DNA of 64,000 nt, taken from contig CP136066.1 of the NCBI GenBank assembly GCA_032622095.1, positions 100,521,319-100,585,318 on the forward strand. Reading direction: 5' to 3'. Under the pieces are notes generated by a model, which was not told where the DNA came from, searched no databases, and was given only the letters and a program-made list of their open reading frames with translations. Source of the DNA: Siphonodentalium dalli. Lineage: Eukaryota; Mollusca; Scaphopoda; Gadilida; Siphonodentaliidae. The position numbers were made by a program, and so were the translations under genes. How positions within the stretch are numbered: the stretch's first letter is position 1; each line of letters opens with the position of its first letter. Below are positions 46,397-56,335 of this stretch, piece after piece.

Positions 46397-46874
46397 GGGC
46401 ACGGGCGGCGTTCGTTGCAGAAATATTCATATTTGTTCAAATCGCCACCAACAGAAGGAATATTAAAATATATATAGTTTTGTTCATATGCCAAACATAA
46501 TCAGCGCGTAAATAGTATATTGTAGTCAAGACGTACGACGGTGTACGTAAACAAGAGCCTGCTCGTGTTACATAAGTTGTGCTTCTGTTTACATAACACA
46601 GCTCAATTCATCCATATCAGGAAAACAGTAACAAATAACGCTCTTTATGTTTACCATATCCGGATCTAAACAAAAGCCAGGTAACGTAACGTTTTTTGCT
46701 TTTGTTTACATAACAAAGGGAAAACAATTGACAATAACATACTGTTTATGCCATATTTCTGATTTGTATAAGAACAAAGTCTGTCTATATTTTACTATTC
46801 TTTCTGTTTGTGGCGGTTTTTGACGGAGTTGAAGATTTTTAGCAGCATACCCACGGCCAACGACGCCCGTATCT
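46397..46874 (+). mobile_element. TTAA-type MITE, family T1, left flank decayed
   Basis: Starts GGGCACGGGCGGCGTTCGTT and runs through TTCATATTTGTTCAAATCG, TTTGTTTACATAACAAAG and GGCGGTTTTTGACGG to the end GCCCGTATC followed by TTAA (46875-46878). The left flank is AATC rather than TTAA. It matches 17598-18075 in reverse. Confidence 0.7.
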
Positions 46875-47034
46875 TTAATAACACAAAGAGGATAGTTAAT
46901 TTCTAATATTGATAATGACACATTTGCAATTGTCAACTATACTGAGCTGTTTTTTTCCCGAATGAAGAATAACCGGATCATGCTACACACATCAACAGTT
47001 ATTTCCCATCGCATGCTTGTTTTTCATGATAGTT

Positions 47035-47761
47035 AACAATTTGTTCGGTTCATTCATCTTGTAAAGACCCGGTTAGTTTCTTTAAATCGTTTCGAAAAAA
47101 ATTTGTCTGAGGTCATTATAGGCATCGAATTCCATGACAAAATGTATCTCCGTTTCAATTCTATTATGTTTGCACACAGGGCACATTCGTATTTCTAATG
47201 GTGTCTTAGGTTGTCTGCATGTGTCTCTTTTTTTCTATTTCTAGAACATGATTATTTGCGCGAAGTCTAGTTAATTTTTCTCGAGCTTCTTGTGATTTAG
47301 TATAGATGAGATATGGTTCAAGAATATATTCTTCCTTGAATAACCTGTAAGTGCGTAATTTTTATTTTCCACTCAATTTATCGTCGTCGAATATATCATG
47401 TTTGAACTGCGAGATCTGTTCTTGTTTTAACTTCACGACCATCTGCCTCTCATTCGTTCCGTTATTTATTCTTCAAAAGACCCGGATAAAATATTGTCAC
47501 TGTTTACTTAAGAAAGTTAAAATTTACTCATGTATTTGATTAATTGGAAGTATTGCATCTTTAGCTAAAGGAAAACGACATAGCTTCGCCCTTAACGCGC
47601 GATTAGATGATTTCCTGTTTAAGAATAAAATATATTTACACAACTTCACATGCGTTTGTTCACACGCAATCGTATCTTTGAACTGCAAATTAAGTTCCGG
47701 CGCCCATATTTCACAACCATATAATAAGATTGGTTTAATAAGCTTATCGAAAAGTTTACAC
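47035..47761 (-). pseudogene. LINE C-terminal relic, 3' half
   Basis: Minus-strand text KLFDKLIKPILLYGCEIWAPEL, then CKYILFLNRKSSN, RFPLA, and near 47090-47190 a CPVCKHNR-IETEIHF zinc-knuckle-like stretch. This order is usual for the thumb and tail of CR1-group LINE proteins. It is the continuation of the piece at 48914-49260, from which it is separated by the insertion at 47765-48910. Stops and shifts are present. Confidence 0.75.
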
Positions 47762-47764
47762 TTA

Positions 47765-48910
47765 GGGTGCATTTACACTGATACAGAACTGTATACAGAT
47801 CTGTATGAAGTCACGTGTCGCGCATTACTGTGATCACAATATGATTACTAATAGTGAACGCGCGCTGATCAGTACTCTGGTAATTGACAATTCACTACGA
47901 GTCGTTTCAGTATAGGCCAGACATAAAAATGGATCTACCATCAGCAGACAACAGCGATATGATATGTGCCGCATGTATTTAAAGTGTATCCTTATACCAC
48001 TTGATAATGGTTCGAAGAAAGAATGAAAATCGCATAGGAATACACAATAAACAACAGTATACACAAATAGAGGCTAGAGAGCACACATATAGCTTTAGAT
48101 GGAGATTCCACCAATATTTAGGATTTCAGGTGATCAACTATATATATATATATATATATTGGTCTCCTGTTTGACACCATCTGGGCGGTGGCCATTTTGG
48201 ATCTGTATGGAATGGGTATCCACCCTACAACACCATTTATTTGACCAAATGTAGTAAAAATTTCCAACAGATGACAATTCCAATGACAATGTTGACCAAA
48301 TGTAGGACAATATTGTTTTATTAAATTATTTAGCAGTTTTTGACTGGCCACGGGGAGGGATCAGGACACAATCTTTCCAAGTGTCTGAAATTTCCAACCT
48401 GACAACCGCCCCCATGATAAGGTTTGAAAATTTCCAGCTGATGGCCATTCCAGCCCAAAATTTTGATAAAAAGTAGGAGATTGTGCAAATATTGGTCCGA
48501 AAACAATAACCCCCCCCCCCCCCAATAAAATGTTTGAAAATCAAACTACAAGATCATTTTCAACCTATTGTTGGTTTGGAAATTACAGCTAATGTCGTGT
48601 CAGGTATGAAATTTCCAACTGTTGAAAATTTTGACCAAAGTTTCCACGTCCCTGTCCGTGTTCAATATTCGAAATACACGGGTTGAAATGACAACGAAAA
48701 CTAAAACACATTCGCCAAGCCCGAGTAACAATTAATCAAAACAGATTTGCCTGTCGCAGTGCTTCGGCGTTGACCGTGACGTATAGCGGACACGATTTTT
48801 GCTCACACGAACTAATACCGTTTTCTTTCTGTGTGCATTTCTATATCAACCCGTTTACACTAGTCTGCGTGTAGATCTATGTGCAGTTCTATAGCAATGT
48901 AAATGCACCC
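47765..48910. mobile_element. PIF/Harbinger-like element, TTA target
   Basis: The ends GGGTGCATTTACAC and GTAAATGCACCC are inverse repeats. Looser pairing extends to about 48 bases (AGAACTG and AGATCT words on both sides). TTA flanks both ends (47762-47764, 48911-48913), the 3 bp target typical of PIF/Harbinger. The insertion splits a LINE relic. The interior carries a GTTGGAAATTTCC-type repeat (48200-48651) and a TA microsatellite (48140-48160). No transposase frame seen. Confidence 0.78.
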
Positions 48911-48913
48911 TTA

Positions 48914-49260
48914 GTCATTATGGGTAATTCAATTCAGGTTCGTTAAGAAAAACATAACTTAGTTGCCCTTGAACTCAAGTTCTCCTGTGCCTTTTTCATT
49001 TCCCCGTTGCAAGTGAAAATCAGACCAAGGTATTTCATTTCCCCGTTGCAAGTGGAAATCAGACCAAGGTATTTATACTTATCGAGGTCTTCCTTCAACA
49101 TAGAATGATTTGATCCTCTTTCGTTTTCATTTACGGGAGCACCACACATTTTGTTTTCTCGGTATTTATATGAAGATTATTGTCAGTTGCATATTGCTCA
49201 AATGGTTTTAAGCACGTTTGTAGCCCCAAGGGTGACTGTGATAACACAACTAAGTTTGTC
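48914..49260 (-). pseudogene. LINE relic, mid-RT piece
   Basis: Minus-strand frame PVNENERGSN, KEDLDKYKYLGL, CNGEMKKAQENLSS, ATKLCFS, then stops. This is the part after the catalytic YADD and before the thumb. A 45-base duplication of KYLGLI-CNGEM coding text is visible. It joins in the same frame to 47761 once the TTA-flanked insertion is taken out. A second copy lies at 53219-53580. Confidence 0.78.
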
Positions 49261-49319
49261 AGAACCAACGTAAGTTCGCCACCTTATTAAAGAGTAAAAC
49301 TATATAATTGAAGAAAGTG

Positions 49320-49700
49320 TAATTTTGAGACAGTGCAATTTTTTTTTATGATTGGATGGGATTCGAACCCCGGCCCATGACGACCAGCGCAGATGTGGCA
49401 CAGTAGCATGTTATATACATCTTCGAAACATGCCAAGCTTTATAACACAAGGAGCCTATTTTTAGAAGCAGTTTAATTTTGAGACAGTGCAAAATTAGTT
49501 TTTTTTTGTGGGGGATTGGGTGGGATTCGAACCCCGGCCCATGACGGCGATTGCGACTCAAAGTCCGACGTAAATACCACACTAGTTCGAATCCCACCCA
49601 ATCCCAAACAAATTTCGCACTGTTTCAAAATTACACTTGCTTCTAAAAAAAATTAGTCATATTGTGTGTTGTATAGTCCCAGACATGCTCAAAGAGCAAA
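49320..49700. repeat. Inverted tRNA-like repeat cluster
   Basis: GGGATTCGAACCCCGGCCCATGAC-type text occurs twice in one orientation (49367, 49524). GTTCGAATCCCACCC occurs in the other orientation (49585). Each is flanked by TTTTGAGACAGTGC or its inverse. GGTTCGAATCCC is a tRNA B-box word. Further out, CATGTTATATACATCTTCGA and its near-inverse at 49710-49735 also pair. A tRNA-derived SINE-like or foldback origin is likely; no complete cloverleaf is present. Confidence 0.55.
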
Positions 49701-49747
49701 GCTCGGCGTGTTTCGGAGACGTATATATAACATGCTACTTTGCCATA

Positions 49748-50393
49748 TCTCATATATATTTTTAAGACCTTTGTCTGTCTGTCTATATGTCTGTGTCTGT
49801 CTGTATGTCATTTATACAAATCTACGATTCTCGACCGATCGGGACGAAACTTGGTACGTGCGTGTAGTTTGACCAGGCGGTGGACGTTGTCGTATTGGCG
49901 AGCCCGTGCGGCGCCCGCTTCGCGCATGCGCAGACGAGATCTCGGAAACGGGTGGAGCTATCGACTTGAAATTTGCTATGTGAATGTATCTTGCCCCGGA
50001 TACGAATTTTATCGGGTCGCCGAGTCCGTGCGACGCAAGCTTCGCGCATGCGCAGACCAGATCTCGGAAACGGGTAGAGCTATCGACTTGAAATTTGGTT
50101 TTTGAATAGCCCGGACAACGTCGGGCTCATCAGACGAGATCTCGGAAACGGGTGGAGCTATCGACTTGAAATTTGGTATGTGATTGTATATTGACCCGGA
50201 TACGAATTTTATCGGGTCGCCGAGCCCGCGCGACGCCAGCTTCGCGCATGCGCAGACCAGATCTCGGAAACGGGTGGAGCTATCGACTTGAAATTTGTTT
50301 TTTGAATAGCCCGGACAACGTCGGGCTGGGTAGAGCTATCGACTTGAAATATGGTTTTTGAATAGCCCGGACAACGTCGGGCTCATCGGCTAG
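49748..50393 (+). mobile_element. Helitron, family H2, copy in duplication unit 1
   Basis: 5' TCTCATATATATTTTTAAG preceded by A (49747). 3' hairpin AGCCCGGACAACGTCGGGCT, spacer CATCGG, CTAG (50390-50393), then T. A GTCTGTCTGTCTATATGTCT microsatellite follows the 5' end. Then come tandem units of about 125 bp with GAGATCTCGGAAACGGGT, GAGCTATCGACTTGAAATT and CGGATACGAATTTTATCGGG. The 3' hairpin sequence is repeated internally at about 50108 and 50308. Confidence 0.88.
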
Positions 50394-50859
50394 TCTACTA
50401 TATATATATATAATTGAAGCCGATGTTCTAATTTCATGGACACCACAACCAATCCAGACATATATGAAGCATATGAAAAACAAATTACGAAATAATTTAA
50501 TATCTTCCAACAGACCATCATCGAATAGCATATCAGGAATTTGCATTTAATAAATTTCCCGATATTTCCAATTCTGATTCGGTCGCTGTTTCTGGATATA
50601 TTTATAATCCAGTTCAGTTTCTAGAATTCTTCCAACAAAATACTTTTCTTAACAAAGAAACCTATATTTTTCAGTCAACCTTTGAGCAAAATCAACCGGT
50701 TGTTGAATAGAAATAGTTTACTCAACACTTTAATCAACGTTGCTTGGTGGTATATACTTACACTATACGGTTGAGTAACGTTGCTTTGTGGTATACTTAC
50801 ACTACGGTTGAGTAATTGTTGAGTAAAATTTTAGTCAACGAGATTTTCAGAGTAGCAAC

Positions 50860-51153
50860 ACAGGGGCCTGTAACGCGCTCCGCTGCCCGCCCCTTTTGCA
50901 CTGTCCATATACGCCGCTTCTATATACGCGCCTGCTTCGCGTTAATTGTATACTATAATAAAGACAATTAACGTGAAGCAGGCGCGTATATCGGCAGTGC
51001 AAAAGAGGACGGAAAGCGGAACGCGTTACATGCCCCCGTGGTTAATGGTACTATAATAAGGACCATTAACGTGAAGCAGGCGCGTATATAGAAGCGGCGT
51101 ATATGGGGAGTGCATAAGGGGGCGGGCAGCGGAACGCGTTACAGGCCCCTGTG
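50860..51153. mobile_element. hAT-like foldback MITE beside the GPCR splice donor (copy 1)
   Basis: The 8-base GTAGCAAC flanks both sides (50852-50859, 51154-51161). The ends ACAGGGGCCTGTAACGCG and CGCGTTACAGGCCCCTGTG are inverse repeats. Further inverted words (GAAGCAGGCGCGTATA and TATACGCGCCTGCTTC) let most of it fold. It stops 14 bases from the receptor exon's donor, so the intron starts almost directly with this structure. Confidence 0.85.
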
Positions 51154-51174
51154 GTAGCAACTAGAAATACTCAC

Positions 51175-51897
51175 GTGTATCGGCAGAATGCAGACAATGT
51201 AGGTTACAGACAGGGCAATCGAAAGTTTAGCAAACTTCATCTGATTGGCCAATACGATGGTCGCACTATCCCACGTGTGAACTTCACCCCAAATAATAGA
51301 CTCAGTTTTGCTCACGGTGTGGTATATCGAACACACTGCCGTGCAGGGCACAGACACACTTAGAAGAACGCCAAAATGTATAAACATGTACGTCGCAGCT
51401 ATCCAATTAATCGCGTTTCTCGACGTAGCATACGGTGTGCATTTCAGTGATAGTTCATTGTCCATTGAAATGCCACTGCAAAATACGCAAATGACAATCG
51501 AAATTATCAACATGGCCAGCGTCAGCATTCTTACCGGGAATTTGTTCGCGTATTTCTTATGGAACGTAGGCATAAGTAGCGTCGACATCCGCTCAGTAGA
51601 AAGTAATGCCGAAATACCGCCAGTAAATGTGACGTAGAATATATTGTCCAAAGCGTTCGAGACACAGAGAATGGAAACGTTTCCCGGACTTTCGAATTTG
51701 ATGATCGTGGTTACCACACCAATAAGGCTGCATATTGCGTTCGTCGTGGAAAGAATTGACAAGATAAAATTGAATACCATCGATGCTCTTCGTCGTTTTT
51801 TCAACATAACGCACATGTACAAATTCAGAATACTGGCGCCCACGCGAATAGTTAGTGTTATCAAGCACAAAATAAGTGATTCGGAGTCTCTCGACAT
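51175..51897 (-). CDS. GPCR exon with TM1-TM6, copy 1
   Basis: 241 codons from ATG at 51897 to a donor CAC|GTGAGT (intron begins 51174), phase 0. Class A receptor features are TM1 with GASILN, a cytoplasmic KKRRRAS loop, TM2 (FNFILSILSTTNAICSLIG), a cysteine before TM3 (SILCVSN), S-T-E-R-M in place of D-R-Y at the end of TM3, an extracellular-loop cysteine (LKCTPY), TM4-TM5, and TM6 ending IVCILPIH. Reading on past the donor gives only 11 intronic codons. The missing TM7 and tail are supplied in matching phase by the exon 23586-24401. The TM2 aspartate and the usual TM4 tryptophan are absent, so the subfamily is unclear. Near-identical to 56336-57058. Confidence 0.85.
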
Positions 51898-53218
51898 GGT
51901 CTAGCTTCTCCTCGGAAATGTCGAATGGCCAGAAAAAAAAAGCGTGGCATATAGATCACCGATTATGTTCGAAGAAGTTGACACATATGGACAGGTGACA
52001 ACAATCTTTCCGCGAACGTACGCGATGCTGCAATTTTCGCACGGAAGAAAGATTTAGCACATAATACAAGCCGCAGAACGCGATAATATTTGACGTAGGT
52101 TCCATTATTTTTATAGAGCCACTCCGATTTGACGCCAAATAATTCAGCATTTAATCAACCAGATATCCGCTTACTAGGCAAAAGAAAATGAAGAATACTT
52201 GAAATGACCGCCATTCATATTTCAGAGTCATCGCGTCAATCCACAGAATCACTCACAATGCCCTTATAAAATGTCCCATGGTTTTCTATAGCAGCTGTAT
52301 ATGGTAACATTGGTACGCATGGTTTTACCGTATATAGGTACCATTGTATAATTGTGTCTAATTTGTGTGGTATTTGCATACCATGTTTGGTGCTACCATA
52401 GTTTTTGTAGTAAAAATATTGTTAAAGCAATGAATCTCACATCTGCGTAACCATGGTCTTTAATTTATGTATAATTTACCATGGATTGTGTGGAAAACCA
52501 TGCATATTTAGAACTATATAGTGAATCAACAGCTCACCATAGTTAAAGTATGGTTTTACTACGATGACTAGGGTACTGATATTTCCAATGACAATGTTGA
52601 CCAAATGTAGGACAATATTGTTTTATTAAATTATCTAGCAGTTTTTGACTGGCCACGGGGAGGGATCAGGACACAATCTTTCCAAGTGTCTGAAATTTCC
52701 AACCTGACACCCGCCCCCATGATAAGGTTGGAAAATTTCCAGCTGATGGTCATTCCAGCCCAAAATTTTGATAAAAAGTAGGAGATTGTGCAAATATTGG
52801 TCCGAAAACAATAACCCCCCCCCCCAATAAAATTTTGAAAATCAAACTACAAGATCATTTTCAACCTATTGTTAGTTTGGAAATTACAGCTAATGTCGTG
52901 TCAGGTATGAAATTTCCAACTGTTGAAAATTTTGACCAAAGTTTCCACGTCCCTGTCCGTGTTCAATATTCGAAATACACGGGTTGAAATGACAACGAAA
53001 ACTAAAACACATTCGCCAAGCCCGAGTAACAATTAATCAAAACAGATTTGCCTGTCGCAGTGCTTCGACGTTGACCGTGACGTATAGCGGACACGATTTT
53101 TGCTCACACGAACTAATACCGTTTTCTTTCTGTGTGCATTTCTATATCAACCCTTTTACACTAGTCTGCGTGTAGATCTGTGTGCAGTTCTATAGCAATG
53201 TAAATGCACCCTTAGTCA

Positions 53219-53580
53219 TTGTGGGTAATTCAATTCAGGTTCGTTAAGAAAAACATAACTTAGTTGCCTTTGAACTCAAGTTCTCCTGTGCCTTTTTCAT
53301 TTCCCCGTTGCAAGTGAAAATCAGACCAAGGTATTTCATTTCCCCGTTGCAAGTGGAAATCAGACCAAGGTATTTATACTTATCGAGGTCTTCCTTCAAC
53401 ATAGAATTATTTGATCCTCTTTCGTTTTCATTTACGGGAGCCTCACACATTTTGTTTTCTCGGTATTTATATGAAGATTATTGTCAGTTGCATATTGCTC
53501 AAATGGTTTTAAGCACGTTTGTAGCCCCAAGGGTGACTGTGATAACACAACTAAGTTTGTCAGAACCAACGTAAGTTCGC
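53219..53580 (-). pseudogene. LINE relic, duplicated copy
   Basis: The duplication partner of 48914-49260, with a handful of substitutions (for example a G to T change in the NHSML/NNSML codon and one in the CGAPVN/CEAPVN codon). Here the rest of the LINE is absent because the duplicated block started inside the TTA-flanked insertion. Confidence 0.78.
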
Positions 53581-53644
53581 CACCTTATTAAAGAGTAAAA
53601 CTATATAATTGAAGAAAGTGTAATTTTGAGACAGTGCAATTTTT

Positions 53645-54000
53645 TTTTATGATTGGATGGGATTCGAACCTCGGCCCATGACGACCAGCGCAGATGTGGC
53701 ACAGTAGCATGTTATATACATCTTCGAAACATGCCAAGCTTTATAACACAAGGAGCCTATTTTTAGAAGCAGTTTAATTTTGAGACAGTGCAAAATTAGT
53801 TTTTTTTGTGTGGGGGATTGGGTGGGATTCGAACCCCGGCCCATGACGGCGATTGCGACTAAAAGTCCGACGTAAATACCACACTAGTTCGAATCCCACC
53901 CAATCCCAAACAAATTTCGCACTGTTTCAAAATTACACTTGCTTCTAACAAAAATATAGTCATATTGTGTGTTGTATAGTCCCAGACATGCTCAAAGAGC
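53645..54000. repeat. Inverted tRNA-like repeat cluster, copy 2
   Basis: Duplicate of 49320-49700, with GATTCGAACC(T/C)CGGCCC twice and AGTTCGAATCCCACCC in inverse. Small indels occur in the T-runs. Confidence 0.55.
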
Positions 54001-54055
54001 AAAGCTCGGCGTGTTTCGGAGACGTATATATAACGTTACATGCTACTTTGCCATA

Positions 54056-54828
54056 TCTCATATATATTTTTAAGACCTTTGTCTGTCTGTCTGTCTGTCT
54101 GTATGTCTGTCTGTATGTCTGTCATTTATACAAATCTACGATTCTCGACCGATCGGGACGAAACTTGGTACGTGCGTGTAGTTTGACCAGGCTGTGGACG
54201 TTGTCGTATTGGCGAGCCCGTGCGGCGCCCGCTTCGCGCATGCGCAGACGAGATCTCGGAAACGGGTGGAGCTATCGACTTGAAATTTGCTATGTGAATG
54301 TATCTTGCCCCGGATACGAATTTTATCGGGTCGCCGAGCCCGTGCGACGCCAGCTTCGCGCATGCGCAGACGAGATCTCGGAAACGGGTGGAGCTATCGA
54401 CTTGAAATTTGCTATGTGAATGTATCTTGCCCCGGATACGAATTTTATCGGGTCGCCGAGTCCGTGCGACGCAAGCTTCGCGCATGCGCAGACCAGATCT
54501 CGGAAACGGGTAGAGCTATCGACTTGAAATTTGGTTTTTGAATAGCCCGGACAACGTCGGGCTCATCAGACGAGATCTCGGAAACGGGTGGAGCTATCGA
54601 CTTGAAATTTGGTATGTGATTGTATATTGCCCCGGATACGAATTTTATCGGTCGCCGAGCCCGTGCGACGCCAGCTTCGCGCATGCGCAGACCAGATCTC
54701 GGAAACGGGTGGAGCTATCGACTTGAAATTTGTTTTTTGAATAGCCCGGACAACGTCGGGCTGGGTAGAGCTATCGACTTGAAATATGGTTTTTGAATAG
54801 CCCGGACAACGTCGGGCTCATCGGCTAG
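54056..54828 (+). mobile_element. Helitron, family H2, copy in duplication unit 2
   Basis: Same ends as 49748-50393 (A then TCTCATATATATTTTTAAG; hairpin, CATCGG, CTAG, T). It holds one more internal unit of 127 bp (extra GAGATCTCGGAAACGGGT to CCCGTGCGACGCCAGC) and a longer GTCTGTCTG run. The difference arose after the segmental duplication. Confidence 0.88.
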
Positions 54829-54845
54829 TCTACTATATATATATA

Positions 54846-55571
54846 CTAGAAGGTGACCCGACTTCGTCCGGGCTTTGACCTTGAATTGTCTATTTTGAAG
54901 GCCAAGGTCAAGTGGGGTCACGATTTGACCCGTCCAAAACACAGTGCCCGAACAAAAGTACCCGACAAAAGTACCCGTCGAAATCCATCCCGATTTGATT
55001 TCCACTGAAGTATATAAACGCGCCTCAAGTTTCAACGTAAAGATAAATTACCATCGGTGCCCGAGATATCGCCAAGACGTCTGAAACAGTCAAATGCATC
55101 GGCCGGGTAAGAGTTAACGTGATCTAACTGTATGACCTCTAACGACGTCATAGAAGTTACGCATTGTTTTTACCCTGATAGAAGATCGTACCAATTCTTC
55201 TTAATAATTGAGGCAGATAACTAAAACGGATACATACATATTATATATCGTTGGAAAGAGGAAACACGAAAGATTCTCATAGTGTCATTATTATGACTGG
55301 CATGTTATTATTCGCGCTGTTTCGAATCGATTTGTAAGCACCGAACTCAAATGAAAGTCCCGTAACACAGCGTAAAAACAGATTTGACCTCGGCACGTGA
55401 AAAGTTGACCTCGGATCTGAAAAGCAATAGGCCTATGTTCGTCCCCGGCCGAAAATACACCCACATACCAAGTTTCATCGAAATCGGCTGGGCCATTTTC
55501 GAGTCCATCGATTACTGACAGACAGACACACACACACACACACACACAGATCTTCCAAAATATATAATAGA
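54846..55571 (-). mobile_element. Helitron, family H1, with unique cargo, inserted after duplication
   Basis: Minus-strand 5' TCTATTATATATTTTGG at 55571, flanked by A (plus-strand T at 55572). The 3' hairpin then CTAG lies at 54846-54849, flanked by T. Copy 1 of the duplication shows the unoccupied site at about 50408. A CA microsatellite (55527-55548) and one repeat unit lie near the 5' end. Between about 55010 and 55435 the element carries sequence found nowhere else in the window. Confidence 0.92.
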
Positions 55572-56020
55572 TAATTGAAGCCGATGTTCTAATTTCATGG
55601 ACACCACAACCAATCCAGACATATATGAAGCATATGAAAAAGAAATTACGAAATAATTTAATATCTTCCAACAGACCATCATCGAATAGCATATCAGGAA
55701 TTTGCATTTAATAAATTTCCCGATATTTCCAATTCTGATTCGGTCGCTGTTTCTGGATATATTTATAATCCAGTTCAGTTTCGAGAATTCTTCCAACAAA
55801 ATACTTTTCTTAACAAAGAAACCTATATTTTTCAGTCAACCTTTGAGCAAAATCAACCGGTTGTTGAATAGAAATAGTTTACTCAACACTTTAATCAACG
55901 TTGCTTGGTGGTATATACTTACACTATACGGTTGAGTAACGTTGCTTTGTGGTATACTTACACTACGGTTGAGTAATTGTTGAGTAAAATTTTAGTCAAC
56001 GAGATTTTCAGAGTAGCAAC

Positions 56021-56314
56021 ACAGGGGCCTGTAACGCTCTCCGCTGCCCGCCCCTTTTGCACTGTCCATATACGCCGCTTCTATATACGCGCCTGCTTCG
56101 CGTTAATTGTATACTATAATAAGGACAATTAACGTGAAGCAGGCGCGTATATCGGCAGTGCAAAAGGGGACGGAAAGCGGAACGCGTTACATGCCCCTGT
56201 GGTTAATGGTACTATAATAAGGACCATTAACGTGAAGCAGGCGCGTATATAGAAGCGGCGTATATGGGCAGTGCATAAGGGGGAGGGCAGCGGAACGCGT
56301 CACAGCCCCCTGTG
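56021..56314. mobile_element. hAT-like foldback MITE beside the GPCR splice donor (copy 2)
   Basis: Duplicate of 50860-51153, again with GTAGCAAC on both sides (56013-56020, 56315-56322). Both are 294 bases, so the MITE was present before the segmental duplication. Confidence 0.85.
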
Positions 56315-56335
56315 GTAGCAACTAGAAATACTCAC

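Larger units (their letters stand above)
48278..52584. repeat. Segmental duplication, copy 1
   Basis: This 4.3 kb block is repeated directly from 52583. It contains the right part of the PIF/Harbinger-like element, a LINE relic, tRNA-like repeats, a Helitron, a hAT-like MITE, the GPCR TM1-6 exon and about 680 bases upstream of its ATG. The junction lies in a shared TT at 52583-52584. Confidence 0.93.

Noticed and set aside
49360-49600. A functional tRNA gene around GGTTCGAATCCC
   Set aside because: Only T-arm-like pieces are present, in both orientations. No acceptor stem or full cloverleaf could be drawn.
51956-52150. A conserved upstream 64-codon frame before each GPCR exon (also 57116-57310)
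   Set aside because: It is present in both copies only because the block was duplicated recently. It has no motif. A 5' UTR or upstream ORF is possible but unsupported.
49822-54684. Frames of 60-150 codons with repeated peptide text such as RARAAPASRMRRRDLGNGW
   Set aside because: They are translations of Helitron tandem repeats. Open frames here follow from unit length and GC content and appear on both strands.
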